Source: Clostridia bacterium
GTDB taxonomy: Bacteria > Bacillota > Clostridia > Oscillospirales > Acutalibacteraceae
Assembly: GCA_017410325.1 (NCBI GenBank)
Contig: JAFQRA010000001.1
Span: 1-64,000 of the forward strand
DNA: 64,000 nt
Direction of reading: 5' to 3'
Positions 24,594-34,120 of the stretch are shown here, piece after piece. The notes below the pieces were generated by a model. That model saw only the letters and a list, made by a program, of their open reading frames with translations. It had not been told where the DNA came from and did no database searches. How positions within the stretch are numbered: position 1 is the stretch's first letter; every line of letters begins with the position of its first letter. A program made the translations under genes and the position numbers.

Positions 24594-25949
24594 ATGCAGC
24601 CCTTCAGCTTTTATCTGATTACCGACACACATTTTTATAAAAATTCGCTTGGCTGTTACGGTAAGGAGTACGACGAGTTTATGCGTTACGAGCAGAAATG
24701 CTTTGCCGAAACCGAAAGCATAAACAACTCTGTTTTTGAGTGGCTTGAAAAGGCGGACGAAGCTGACACCGTGCTTATTGCGGGTGACCTGAGCTTCAAC
24801 GGCGAAAGGGCAAGCCACGAGGGCTTTGTAAAACTGCTTGAAGGGCTTAAAAATGCGGGCAAGCGTGTGTTTGTTGTAACCGCAGACCACGACTGCAGTG
24901 CACACCCCTTCGGCTTTAACGAAAACGGCCGCTTTGAGCCCGAGGGAATTCAGCGAGACGAGCTGTTCGATATTTATAACGAATACGGCTTCGGCGGTGC
25001 AATTGCCGCCGACCGTGAGCACCTTTCCTACGTTGCTCAGCTTGCCGACGGTGTGAGGCTGCTTGCTCTTAATAACGAGGGCAGCCGCGACGGAATACGC
25101 AATTTTGACGCAGCACAGATTGAATGGATTAAACAGCAGACCGCAAAGGCGAGAGAAGACGGCCAGATGATGATTGCAATGAACCATTTTCCGTTGCTTC
25201 CGCCTCAGCCTCTATTTAATCTTATCGGTTCAACCATGCAGAAGCAGAGTGCCAAGGCAATACAGCTCCTTGCCGATGAAGGCATAGGTGTTGTTTTCAC
25301 GGGTCACATGCATCAGCAGAGTATAAATGAATACGTAACCGAAAAAGGAAACAAAATATATGATGTCTGCACGGGCTCAATTATTGCCGACCCTGCGGTA
25401 ATCCGCCATATTACAATCAAGGACGAAAACACGGTTGAAATCAGGTCAATTCCGACTCCCGATTTTGACTGGGACACAAAGGGCAAGGACTGCAAGCAGT
25501 ACCTTAAGGACACCTTTGACGCAATGATAGTAAATCTCCTTGAGGATATGGTCAACGATACCCCGCGGGTACTGCGCAAGCTTGGCATAAAGCAGAATAA
25601 AAATACGGTGTTTGCCGTAAAGCAGGCAGGTAAGCTGCTCAATTCGATTACACTCGGCACGCTTGCAAGGCTTCTGTTTATAAAGTGTGACAAGTCAATC
25701 AGAAAAATGACTCTCAAGCGCTTTGCCACCGACCTTGTAAGAGGTATTTTTGAGGGCAACCAGAAAATGGTTATCGGTACGCCTGAGGGCGATGTTTTCA
25801 ATGCCGCGCTCAAGCGTTTCGGCTTTGTTCTCAGAAGGGTAAATGCAAAGACTTTTGACGGCAAAAAGGCGGATATTGCCGACTTGCTTAAACATACCGC
25901 AGGTAACTACGGTATTGATGATTATAACGCAGTACTCAAACTGAAATAA
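24594..25949 (+). CDS. calcineurin-like metallophosphoesterase
   Basis: A 451-residue hydrolase. The ATG at 24594 is preceded by GAGGTG; a GTG three codons upstream overlaps that site. Metal-binding motifs appear in order: ITDTHFYKN (D-x-H), LIAGDLSFNGERASH (GDxx), VTADHDCSAHPF (GN[HD] variant), MNHFPLLPP and FTGHMHQQS (GHxH). The usual GNHD is AADHD-like here. No signal peptide is seen, so it is likely cytoplasmic. The C-terminal 150 residues are helical and unassigned. The substrate is unknown. Confidence 0.88.
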   Translation: MQPFSFYLITDTHFYKNSLGCYGKEYDEFMRYEQKCFAETESINNSVFEWLEKADEADTVLIAGDLSFNGERASHEGFVKLLEGLKNAGKRVFVVTADHDCSAHPFGFNENGRFEPEGIQRDELFDIYNEYGFGGAIAADREHLSYVAQLADGVRLLALNNEGSRDGIRNFDAAQIEWIKQQTAKAREDGQMMIAMNHFPLLPPQPLFNLIGSTMQKQSAKAIQLLADEGIGVVFTGHMHQQSINEYVTEKGNKIYDVCTGSIIADPAVIRHITIKDENTVEIRSIPTPDFDWDTKGKDCKQYLKDTFDAMIVNLLEDMVNDTPRVLRKLGIKQNKNTVFAVKQAGKLLNSITLGTLARLLFIKCDKSIRKMTLKRFATDLVRGIFEGNQKMVIGTPEGDVFNAALKRFGFVLRRVNAKTFDGKKADIADLLKHTAGNYGIDDYNAVLKLK

Positions 25950-25979
25950 AAGAAAAAGAAACAAAAAGGAAGAAGAAAA

Positions 25980-28925
25980 ATGCTTGAACTGAGAAACATT
26001 TCAAAAACATATCTTTCAGGCATAAACAAGGTTCAGGCTCTCGATGACGTGAGCATGAATTTCCGTGATAACGAGTTCGTTGCAATACTCGGTCAGTCCG
26101 GCTCGGGTAAAACAACTCTGCTCAATATCATAGGCGGCCTCGACAGGTATGACGGCGGTGAGCTGCTTATCAACTCACGCTCAACAAAGCAGTACACGGA
26201 TAAGGATTGGGACGTGTACCGTAACCATTCCGTAGGCTTTGTTTTCCAGAATTACAACCTGATACCTCACCAGACGGTGCTCGCAAACGTTGAGCTTGCG
26301 CTCACGCTTTCGGGTGTTTCCAAAACGGAAAGACGCAAGAGGGCAAAAAAGGTGCTCAAAAAGGTCGGTCTTGCCGACCAGCTTCACAAAAAGCCCAATC
26401 AGATGTCGGGCGGCCAGATGCAGCGCGTGGCAATAGCCCGTGCTCTGGTAAATGACCCTGATATTCTTCTTGCCGACGAGCCCACGGGTGCGCTCGATTC
26501 AAAGACAAGCGTGCAGATTATGGAGCTCATCCGCGATATTTCCAAGGACAGGCTTGTTATTATGGTTACTCATAACCCCAAGCTTGCCAAGGAATACGCA
26601 AACCGCCTCGTGCTTATCAAGGACGGCAAAATCCGCAAGGACACCAACCCCTATAACCCCGAAGAAACAGAGCAGATACAGCCTGCCGAGCCGAAAAAGG
26701 AAAAGAAGGCCAAGCAGAAGAAAGAGAAAAAGCCCAAGGCTTCAATGAGCTTTGCAACGGCTCTTTCCCTGAGCTTCAATAACCTGCTCACCAAAAAGGG
26801 CAGAACGGTGCTCACTTCCTTTGCGGGCAGTATAGGTATAATCGGCATAGCGCTCATTCTTGCGCTCTCCAACGGTATGCAGGCGTTTATCAGTTCAATT
26901 GAGCAGGACACGCTGGCATCGTATCCGCTTATAATTGAAAAGGAAAGCTTTGATTTGTCACAGCTTCTCGGCACCGTGACGGAGAGCAAGGTCAATGCCG
27001 CCGAGCACGGCAACGACAAGATTTATAAGCTGCCAAGCCTGCAGGGCAGTATCGGCAGTGCCGCTATGCAGACCCGCCTCAACGACCTTTCGCAATTCAA
27101 GAGTTTCCTGCAGCTCAACGAGGAAATGTATACTCTTTGTACCGATATAAAATACGGCTATGACGTTGATTTCCGTATTTACAAGGCTGATACGACGGGC
27201 GGCGTAAAGCAGGTCAGGCCTAATCCAGACCTTGCTGACCTGGGCGGTATGGATTCCAAAATATGGGAAGAGCTTATCGGCAATGAAACTCTGCTCGGCA
27301 CACAGTACGACATTCTTGCAGGTGCGTGGCCGAAAAATCACAACGAGCTTGTGCTGTTTGTTGATGAAAACAACGAAATCAGCGACCTGACGTTTTATGC
27401 ACTCGGCCTTGCCGATGTTAGCGAGCTTGAAAAAGCTCCCGAGGAGCCCGTAACCGACGAAAACGGCAAGGAAGCACCTGTTGAGCTTGAGGGCTATGAA
27501 TACACCGAATTCATCGGCCTTACGTTTAAGGTTATTCCCACAGCCCTGTGCTACGGCAAGGACGGTGACAAGTGGGTTGACAAGAGCGAAGACAGCGAGT
27601 ATATGAAGACGCAACTTGACAAGGCTCAGGAGCTGAAAATCGTCGGCATTGCCCGCCCGAAGGAAACGGCGCAGTCAGCCGCAGACGGCGGCACAATCGG
27701 CTATATGAGCTCACTTACCGAGTATATTCTTAAAGAAACCGATGAAGCTCCCGTTGTAAAGGCGCAGAAAAAGTCACCGAAAACCGACGTGTTTACCGGT
27801 CTGCCGTTTGCAAGTGAAAAGGACAAGAACACAACGGCTACAGCCGCTATTTCAATGCCTTCTGTTGAGTTTGCCGCAAAGACGAGCAGTCTGCCCGAGG
27901 TAACTGCGGTTGCCGACGAAGATATCCCCGTTATGACGGAGGATGAAATATACGACTATATCGACAAGAATTTTGAAGGCGAAGAAAAGGACAAAATGAA
28001 TGAATTTGTCCGCCTTATGTTAAAGGATATCCGCACGGTTTCCGACAGGAAAAAGCTTATGGCAATGCTCGATGAAGTGCTTGCCGGCAGTGATGCGGAT
28101 TCATCGACCGTATACAATTACCTCCAGATGATGAGCAAGGATATGAAGCTGCAGCTTCTTTCCGCCATAATTACGGCTGTTGAAAGCGGCGGCGAAATTG
28201 ATGTGCCGACCGAAGACGAAATCAAGGACACGGTGGATAAGGGCAATCAGAATACGCAAAAGCCGCAGAAGCCCGAAAAGCAGGAGCCGCAATACTCCGA
28301 CTCCACCTATGAGGAAAACCTTGAAATTCTCGGCGTAGCAAATCTTGACTCACCCTCGACAATAACTATCTATCCGCTTAATTTCGAGGCAAAGTCAAGA
28401 GTGACCGAGATTATTGATGAATACAATAAGCAGCAGACGGATGAGGGCAAGGAGGACAACGTTATATCCTATACGGACTACGTCAGCCTTATTATGAGCT
28501 CCGTTACTCAGGTTATCGACCTTGTGACCTACGCTCTGGTTGCCTTTGTTGCGATATCGCTTGTCGTATCGTCCATTATGATAGGAATTATCACCTATAT
28601 TTCCGTTCTTGAGCGCACAAAGGAAATAGGTATCCTTCGTTCAATCGGCGCTTCCAAACGCGATATTTCACGCGTATTCAACTGCGAAACAATAATTGTC
28701 GGTCTCGTCTCGGGTGTGATGGGTATTTTGCTTTCGCTCCTGCTGATAATACCGATAAACGCAATAATCAATGCCGTTGCGAATATTCCGCATCTTGCAC
28801 AGCTTCCGCTTTACGGAGGACTGACGCTTATAGCTATCAGTGTCGTGCTTACCGTTGTTGCAGGCCTTATACCCGCAAAGGTAGCCGCAAAGAAAGACCC
28901 CGTAATAGCACTCAGAAGTGAATAA
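25980..28925 (+). CDS. MacB-like ABC transporter, fused ATPase and permease
   Basis: A 981-residue protein. Residues 1-225 are an ABC ATPase (Walker A GQSGSGKT, signature MSGGQMQRVAIARAL, Walker B ILLADEPTGALD). A Lys-rich linker leads to a membrane helix near residue 275 (GSIGIIGIALILALSNG), a large extracytoplasmic domain of about 550 residues, then three FtsX-type helices at the C-terminus (SIMIGIITYISVLERTKEIGILRSIGASKRD). The family does mechanical work or exports peptides rather than simple solutes. The extracytoplasmic domain is unusually long, with acidic and Lys/Gln-rich stretches. Gene neighbours give no substrate clue. Confidence 0.93.
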   Translation: MLELRNISKTYLSGINKVQALDDVSMNFRDNEFVAILGQSGSGKTTLLNIIGGLDRYDGGELLINSRSTKQYTDKDWDVYRNHSVGFVFQNYNLIPHQTVLANVELALTLSGVSKTERRKRAKKVLKKVGLADQLHKKPNQMSGGQMQRVAIARALVNDPDILLADEPTGALDSKTSVQIMELIRDISKDRLVIMVTHNPKLAKEYANRLVLIKDGKIRKDTNPYNPEETEQIQPAEPKKEKKAKQKKEKKPKASMSFATALSLSFNNLLTKKGRTVLTSFAGSIGIIGIALILALSNGMQAFISSIEQDTLASYPLIIEKESFDLSQLLGTVTESKVNAAEHGNDKIYKLPSLQGSIGSAAMQTRLNDLSQFKSFLQLNEEMYTLCTDIKYGYDVDFRIYKADTTGGVKQVRPNPDLADLGGMDSKIWEELIGNETLLGTQYDILAGAWPKNHNELVLFVDENNEISDLTFYALGLADVSELEKAPEEPVTDENGKEAPVELEGYEYTEFIGLTFKVIPTALCYGKDGDKWVDKSEDSEYMKTQLDKAQELKIVGIARPKETAQSAADGGTIGYMSSLTEYILKETDEAPVVKAQKKSPKTDVFTGLPFASEKDKNTTATAAISMPSVEFAAKTSSLPEVTAVADEDIPVMTEDEIYDYIDKNFEGEEKDKMNEFVRLMLKDIRTVSDRKKLMAMLDEVLAGSDADSSTVYNYLQMMSKDMKLQLLSAIITAVESGGEIDVPTEDEIKDTVDKGNQNTQKPQKPEKQEPQYSDSTYEENLEILGVANLDSPSTITIYPLNFEAKSRVTEIIDEYNKQQTDEGKEDNVISYTDYVSLIMSSVTQVIDLVTYALVAFVAISLVVSSIMIGIITYISVLERTKEIGILRSIGASKRDISRVFNCETIIVGLVSGVMGILLSLLLIIPINAIINAVANIPHLAQLPLYGGLTLIAISVVLTVVAGLIPAKVAAKKDPVIALRSE

Positions 28926-28938
28926 AAGGACAGCAATA

Positions 28939-28971
28939 AAAAGCCAACGCAGAAATTCTGTGTTGGCTTTT
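28939..28971. terminator. bidirectional terminator between convergent genes
   Basis: AAAAGCCAACGCAGA and TCTGTGTTGGCTTTT form a 15-bp stem with one G-U pair. It serves the ABC gene on the plus strand and the M20 peptidase gene on the minus strand. Confidence 0.9.
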
Positions 28972-28987
28972 GCTGTTGTCAGCGGAG

Positions 28988-30448
28988 TTATTTGTGGTTT
29001 TTAATATAGTGCTTGTAGAATTTAACGCAGTGCGCAACCTCGTCAACGCCGATGCTTTCGTTTGCGGCGTGCATTGCGGCAAGCTGCTCGTTGCTCATCT
29101 TAATCGGGCAGAAGCGCAGGCAGTTGTCTGCAACCGCCTCGTAGTGGCGGCAGTCCGTACCGCCCGTCATAAGGTAGGGGATAACGCCTGCATCGGGGTA
29201 GCACTCGTTAAGGCACTTTTTAAGGTAGCCGAATTCTTCGCCGTTGAAGTCAACGCAGTTGGAGGCGCTTCTTGCGTGAATAACCTCAAGCTCAAGGTCG
29301 TACTTGTCTGCATACTTCTGAAGCACGGCGAGTGAAGCCTCGGCATTCTGGTGGGGTGAGGGACGAAGGTTACAGACAACGTAAGCCTCGGTCGGCACAA
29401 CGTTGGGTGTCTGTGAGCCGCCTGCCATTGTGCAGGCGAAGGTTGTCTTTACAAATGCGTTGCACATCGGCGAAACAACGGGAAGCACCTTTGTAAGCAG
29501 ACCCTTGAACAGCCACATATTGCCAAGCACCATTCTCAGCGGGAAGCCGAGGTAGGGAGCCTGGTCAAGCATAGCATAGACAGGTGCGGAAATTTCAGCC
29601 TTGAAGGGCTGGTCGTTTTCAATATCCGCAACAAACTTTGAAAGCCTTGTAAGGGGAGTATTCTTAGGCGGTGTTGAGGAGTGGCCGCCCTTGCCCTTTG
29701 CCTTGATTTTAACGTCGATATAGCCCTTTTCAAGTATGCCGATAGCGGCACACCAGCCGTCCATTGTCGGAAGCTGACCCTTGAGAATGGCACCACCTTC
29801 GTCCATTGCAACGTCAAGGTGAACACCCTTTGACTTGAGGTAGTCAACGAGCATCGGTGCGCCGCCGCCGGAAATCTCTTCGTCAACGGCTGTTGCAAGG
29901 TAAACATCGCAAGGCGGCTCGAAGCCCTCCGCTATAAGCTCCTCAAGAGCCTGGAATTCGGAGAAAACGGTGGACTTGCAGTCCATAGCACCTCTGCCGT
30001 GGATATTGCCGCCCGAAATCTCGCCCGAAAACGGGTCTTTTTCCCAGGTGGGCTCGTCAGCCGTAACAACGTCCTGATGGCCCATAAGGAGAATACCGTT
30101 TCTCTTGGGGTCCTTACCGGGCAGACGGAGCAGGAGATTGCCTTCTATTTCGGTGCACTCCATCTTTTCAAAAACATTGGGGAAATTCTTTCTCATAACC
30201 TCGTGCAGCTTATAAAACTGTGAAAGGTCGGTGTTGCCTCGAAGTGAAATCGTGGGCACTTTAATCATTTCGGAAAGCTTGGCGGCGTAATCGTCCGCCT
30301 CTTGCTTTGTGGGGTTGATTGCCGGTGAATTCGTGTTGGGCTTTGCCTTGAGCTTAACGGCTCTGATTGCCGCAACAGCAAGCAGAACAATGAGCAGAGC
30401 TAACAGACAAAGCAGAACAATTCCTACGTACTTCAACATAGTTTTCAT
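28988..30448 (-). CDS. M20 family metallopeptidase (carboxypeptidase-like)
   Basis: A 486-residue zinc hydrolase anchored by one N-terminal helix (YVGIVLLCLLALLIVLLAVAAI). Metal and catalytic motifs are LLMGHQDVVTAD, GRGAMDCKS, the general-base stretch ATAVDEEISGGG, and a C-terminal MTGGTDCRHYE. This resembles yeast carboxypeptidase S and mammalian PM20D1-type members. It probably cleaves N-acyl amino acids or dipeptides at the outer face. An ATG three codons in is also possible. It has its own promoter at 30487-30515. Confidence 0.92.
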   Translation of the reverse strand: MKTMLKYVGIVLLCLLALLIVLLAVAAIRAVKLKAKPNTNSPAINPTKQEADDYAAKLSEMIKVPTISLRGNTDLSQFYKLHEVMRKNFPNVFEKMECTEIEGNLLLRLPGKDPKRNGILLMGHQDVVTADEPTWEKDPFSGEISGGNIHGRGAMDCKSTVFSEFQALEELIAEGFEPPCDVYLATAVDEEISGGGAPMLVDYLKSKGVHLDVAMDEGGAILKGQLPTMDGWCAAIGILEKGYIDVKIKAKGKGGHSSTPPKNTPLTRLSKFVADIENDQPFKAEISAPVYAMLDQAPYLGFPLRMVLGNMWLFKGLLTKVLPVVSPMCNAFVKTTFACTMAGGSQTPNVVPTEAYVVCNLRPSPHQNAEASLAVLQKYADKYDLELEVIHARSASNCVDFNGEEFGYLKKCLNECYPDAGVIPYLMTGGTDCRHYEAVADNCLRFCPIKMSNEQLAAMHAANESIGVDEVAHCVKFYKHYIKNHK

Positions 30449-30486
30449 ATCCTTTCTTAAAGGTAAAATACATAATACAATTTATA

Positions 30487-30515
30487 ATTATACCACTATA
30501 TTTCGGATAAGTAAA
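30487..30515 (-). promoter_or_regulatory. promoter of the M20 peptidase gene
   Basis: Minus-strand TTTACT (30515-30510) and TATAAT (30492-30487) with a 17-base spacer. Confidence 0.65.
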
Positions 30516-30538
30516 CCGCCCAACGGATATTTTATTTG

Positions 30539-30567
30539 TTGAAAGTACTGTTATTGTTTGGTATAAT
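30539..30567 (+). promoter_or_regulatory. promoter of the lipoprotein gene at 30590
   Basis: TTGAAA (30539-30544) and TATAAT (30562-30567) with a 17-base spacer, divergent from the M20 promoter. Confidence 0.65.
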
Positions 30568-30589
30568 AAAAAAAAAAGGGGAGAAAGAT

Positions 30590-31585
30590 GTGAAAAGTAA
30601 ATTAATACCGTTGTTTTTAGCCGTAATGTTCCTGTTTTCCGCCTGTTCAAACGAGCCGATACAGGACGAAACAACCCAACCGACCATTGAGGAAAAGCCC
30701 GTTAATGTGCCTGCGGAAGAATTTTACAAGGCGGATTTAACGCTTGAATGTTGGATAATGTCCGAGGATAAGCAAAAGTTTTACATAGCCGATGAAAGCC
30801 CCGAAGCTTTAGCCGCCTTTGAAGAAGAATATGTTTTTGCGGACACAATCAGCAGAACTTACGAGGTTACACTCGGTTTAAGTGAAAGTGAAAGATATTT
30901 ACACACGAAGCTGTTGGTTTATGATGACGGCGATTTTGAGCCGACGCACGAAAATGATTTGCCCTTGCATAGCTATTCGCATAATGAACATTTGACGGTA
31001 TCGGTATGGGTGCCCGAAAGCTATGTAGAGGATTTTTACAACAAGTTTACGTTTGAATATATTATGGAAGAGTCAGGATTTAACGTTGCTGAAGAAACGG
31101 ACGAGAACAACCGTATCAGAGCAGAAGAGATGTTTTTACAGTATTGTGAAGATGATGAGGCAGCTAAAGGCAGCATTTGTGTAGGTCGTTATGATTCGGG
31201 AAGTTATTCTCCCGACAGCGGAAGCCGTTATCTTAACGGCGGATATGCTTACTGTTATATGAGAGGGCATTTTAACTATGTCAGTCCGGAACATAACAGC
31301 ATATATTTCTGTCTTATGGGTTCGGATATGGGTTTGGTTTGGAAAGACGGCATTCATTTTGATGATGACAAAGCCGAGGAGTTTGCAAAATCAGTTCTCG
31401 GCGATAGGGTGGAATATTGTGAGTATGCTTTGCTTGAGGGTTATTATGCGTTTAATCCGATGGAAGAGCAGTCTTTTTATGTGAATTGGACTTGCGATAA
31501 GATATATATTTCTTCAAACAATACGGATTTTTCTGATACCTTCCAAGAAATATACCCCAACGATACGGTGGGATTTTTCGATTAA
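30590..31585 (+). CDS. putative lipoprotein of unknown function
   Basis: A 331-residue lipoprotein. The start is GTG at 30590 with GGGGAG upstream; the longer frame would begin within the promoter. The signal peptide KLIPLFLAVMFLFSAC ends in a lipobox with Cys. The mature part is acidic and rich in Tyr and Glu (QYCEDDEAAKGSICVG, ISSNNTDFSDTFQEIYP). No known domain was recognised. It is monocistronic, between the promoter at 30539 and a bidirectional terminator at 31602. Confidence 0.8.
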   Translation: MKSKLIPLFLAVMFLFSACSNEPIQDETTQPTIEEKPVNVPAEEFYKADLTLECWIMSEDKQKFYIADESPEALAAFEEEYVFADTISRTYEVTLGLSESERYLHTKLLVYDDGDFEPTHENDLPLHSYSHNEHLTVSVWVPESYVEDFYNKFTFEYIMEESGFNVAEETDENNRIRAEEMFLQYCEDDEAAKGSICVGRYDSGSYSPDSGSRYLNGGYAYCYMRGHFNYVSPEHNSIYFCLMGSDMGLVWKDGIHFDDDKAEEFAKSVLGDRVEYCEYALLEGYYAFNPMEEQSFYVNWTCDKIYISSNNTDFSDTFQEIYPNDTVGFFD

Positions 31586-31601
31586 TCAAATAAAATAATT
31601 C

Positions 31602-31634
31602 AGCGGAGATGATTTTGTCATCTCCGCTTGATTT
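31602..31634. terminator. bidirectional terminator
   Basis: AGCGGAGATGA and TCATCTCCGCT form an 11-bp stem with a 5-base loop, followed by TTGATTTTT. It lies between convergent genes. Confidence 0.88.
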
Positions 31635-32363
31635 TTACTTAATAAACAGTATTGTCAGTGCAAGGCAAATCTGTGCACCGAAGTATGTAATTATATTATA
31701 TACCTTTAATTTAAACTTTTTGTATCTCGTGTCAACGGTAATCAGTGCAAGCGAGCCGTCCGACTGAATGAACATAAAGCCGCCGAGCAGTAACAATGCG
31801 GCAGGTATTGCGGCCGCAATTCCCTGAGAATAAAGCAGTCTGATTGCAAGCCCCGTTGATTTGAGCATCATCATCGTTACGAAAAAGCCGTAGGGCACCA
31901 TAGGCACCGCCAGTATGCCGAATGGCACCTTTCTTATCAGGCAGGCTGTGAAGTAGGCGGCAACGATTGCGGCTGTCAGCGCAAATTCCCACCAATAAAA
32001 CAAAGGTATTTCGGGGAAAAGCCTTTTCTGCGCGCCGATATATGCAATGCAGAAGAAAACGTGCGCCGTAGCGAAAAATGCCGTACCTATTCCGAAAAAG
32101 AGCTTTGAGGGCTTGGGTATGTGCAAGGCAAAATCACCCAGCCACGAAAACGCAAAGCCGCCAAGCATCATCAAAGAATACTCGTTTGTCCCGACGCTTG
32201 CCGTGATAACTGCGGCAAGCACGAGGTACGCCGAGGCACAGACCATTTTTAAGCAGAGTGAGCCCCAATTCTTAGTCGGCCACATTTTTTTCAGGTACAG
32301 CGGCACGAATATAAATTCAATCAGAATAAGCGCTGTGCATAAAGCGAATGAAACAGGTGACAT
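31635..32363 (-). CDS. YhhN family membrane protein (lysoplasmalogenase-like)
   Basis: A 242-residue protein with about eight membrane helices. ATG at 32363 is chosen, with ACGGAG 8 bases upstream; the longer TTG start lacks a ribosome site. YhhN motifs are visible: FAFSWLGDFALHIP, GIGTAFFATAHVFFCIAY and VPYGFFVTMM. Eukaryotic members (TMEM86) hydrolyse lysoplasmalogens; the bacterial function is mostly inferred from that. Clostridia make plasmalogens, so a role in their turnover is plausible. It is downstream of the serine hydrolase gene with a 57-base gap. Confidence 0.85.
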   Translation of the reverse strand: MSPVSFALCTALILIEFIFVPLYLKKMWPTKNWGSLCLKMVCASAYLVLAAVITASVGTNEYSLMMLGGFAFSWLGDFALHIPKPSKLFFGIGTAFFATAHVFFCIAYIGAQKRLFPEIPLFYWWEFALTAAIVAAYFTACLIRKVPFGILAVPMVPYGFFVTMMMLKSTGLAIRLLYSQGIAAAIPAALLLLGGFMFIQSDGSLALITVDTRYKKFKLKVYNIITYFGAQICLALTILFIK

Positions 32364-32420
32364 AGGAATCGCTCCGTTAAGTTGCGTAATATACTTTTTA
32401 AGTAAATTCAATTGCTGATG

Positions 32421-33995
32421 TTAAATGAACTTAGCCTTCTGGTCGGCGTCAAGCACCTTGTAAGCGTTTAAAAGCATCAGCTTAAACATTGCGTAAGCCG
32501 CCTGACCGGGTATCATTGACTGTACCGTCGGCGCAAGCTCGCCTGCAAGGTAACGCAGTGTGGGCATACAGGACGGGGTTACGGTGATGTGGTCGTCCCT
32601 GAAGGTGAATTTCAGCCTGCGCTGGCCGATTGCTTCGAGCGGTCTGAGCCAGATTTCAAGGTTGTGCTCGTCAAGCCACGCACCGCTGGAGCTCAAGGTG
32701 TAGTTGAGCTTGCCGAGGCGGATTCTGCTTCTTCTCGCTTCACCGTCAAGACCTATATGTACAATGTTGCTCTCGTCACCCTCGGTCCAGTACATTGTAC
32801 ATTCGTTTTCGTAGAAATTGAATTTTACGTTGTCAATCGGGCCTGCCTTGTCCGCACACATATAAATGGCGGGGAAGGTCAGGACACTCAGCGGAAAGCC
32901 CATAGCCTGTAAAACGGGGTTGGGCGTAATTTTTATCGTTTTGCCGTCAACCTGCTTTTCCGTTTCGGGCTGACGGGGCATAGCTTCAATCTCTTCAAGT
33001 TCGGGCAGCTCGGGGATTTCCTTTGCCTCGGGTGCTTGGCCGTCAAAGAAAAGCCCGTCAATATGGGCTTCAAGACAGCGCCTTGTTTTGTCCTCGTTGA
33101 TTTCATTGTCCGTCATAACAACAACGGCATCCTTTTCGGGGAAAACATAGGCAAACTGCGAGAACATACCGTCAAAGCGGTAAACGCCCTTGCCGCAGTC
33201 ACAGCCCCAGATGAAATAGCCGTAGCCGTGTTCGGGCGAGCCGGGAATACCTGCCGTGTGGTTGGCGCTTGCAAGCTTGCACCAGCCCTTGGGAATAATC
33301 TGCCTGCCGTTATACTTGCCGCCGTTGAGGTAGCACAGCGCAATTTTGGCAAGGTCCTCCGTTTTGAGGAAAAGACCCCAGCCACCCGTTTCCGTACCGT
33401 GTGAGTCACGCTCCCACTGGGTTTTTGTTATTCCGAGCGGTTCGTAAAGCCTGGGGGTGAGGTAATCGGTTACGCTCATACCTGCAACCCTTGCAATCAT
33501 TGCGGCAACACAGTAGGTGTTTTCGCTGATGTAGCTCCAGCCCTCGCCGGGCGAATAGGACTGCTTTGTTTCCGCAAAGTCCTTCACCCACGTAGTCGAG
33601 GTCTTATCGGCAAGCAGGCTTACGTTTTTACCTGCAGTCATAGTCATAAGCGAGTGGAGTGTAATTCTATCAAGGTCGTCGTCCTTGGGGTTTGCGTATT
33701 CGGGGAATACGTCAACAAGCCGTGTGTCGGGGGTCAGCAGACCTTCTGCTACGGCAAAGCCTGCCGCCGTGGCGGTTACACTTTTGCTTACGGAATACAT
33801 GGTGTGCAGTATGTCCGGGCCGTAGGGCTTGCGCCAGGTTTCAAAAGCAACCTTGCCGTGACGTATTATCATCATCGAATGGCTTTCAATCTTTTTTTCT
33901 TCCATATCGCGGATAATTGCCGCAATTGCCGCCGAAGAAACGCCGACGGATTCAGCCGTTTCCGCTCTCGGAACAGAAAACTCATTTTTTAACAT
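32421..33995 (-). CDS. beta-lactamase-family (class C fold) serine hydrolase
   Basis: A 524-residue cytoplasmic protein, no signal peptide. ATG at 33995 has AAGGAGG 10 bases upstream. The nucleophile motif S-x-x-K is SVSK in HTMYSVSKSVTATAAGFAVAEGLL. The second motif region is GEGWSYISENTYCVAAMI, less typical than the YxN of class C enzymes. GYGYFIWGCDCGKGVYRFDGMFSQ fits the third region. The C-terminal 170 residues are beta-rich, as in esterase members. It probably cleaves an ester or amide; it is not evidence for beta-lactam resistance. Confidence 0.88.
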   Translation of the reverse strand: MLKNEFSVPRAETAESVGVSSAAIAAIIRDMEEKKIESHSMMIIRHGKVAFETWRKPYGPDILHTMYSVSKSVTATAAGFAVAEGLLTPDTRLVDVFPEYANPKDDDLDRITLHSLMTMTAGKNVSLLADKTSTTWVKDFAETKQSYSPGEGWSYISENTYCVAAMIARVAGMSVTDYLTPRLYEPLGITKTQWERDSHGTETGGWGLFLKTEDLAKIALCYLNGGKYNGRQIIPKGWCKLASANHTAGIPGSPEHGYGYFIWGCDCGKGVYRFDGMFSQFAYVFPEKDAVVVMTDNEINEDKTRRCLEAHIDGLFFDGQAPEAKEIPELPELEEIEAMPRQPETEKQVDGKTIKITPNPVLQAMGFPLSVLTFPAIYMCADKAGPIDNVKFNFYENECTMYWTEGDESNIVHIGLDGEARRSRIRLGKLNYTLSSSGAWLDEHNLEIWLRPLEAIGQRRLKFTFRDDHITVTPSCMPTLRYLAGELAPTVQSMIPGQAAYAMFKLMLLNAYKVLDADQKAKFI

Positions 33996-34120
33996 AAAAG
34001 CATAACCTCCTTTTAGTTGCCTCAATAAATAAGACTGTTTTCAGTAAACTTATTAATGTACGAGGAAACGGTATTATATCAGTTTACGATTAAAACCAAT
34101 TCCTAATTCATTCCGAATTC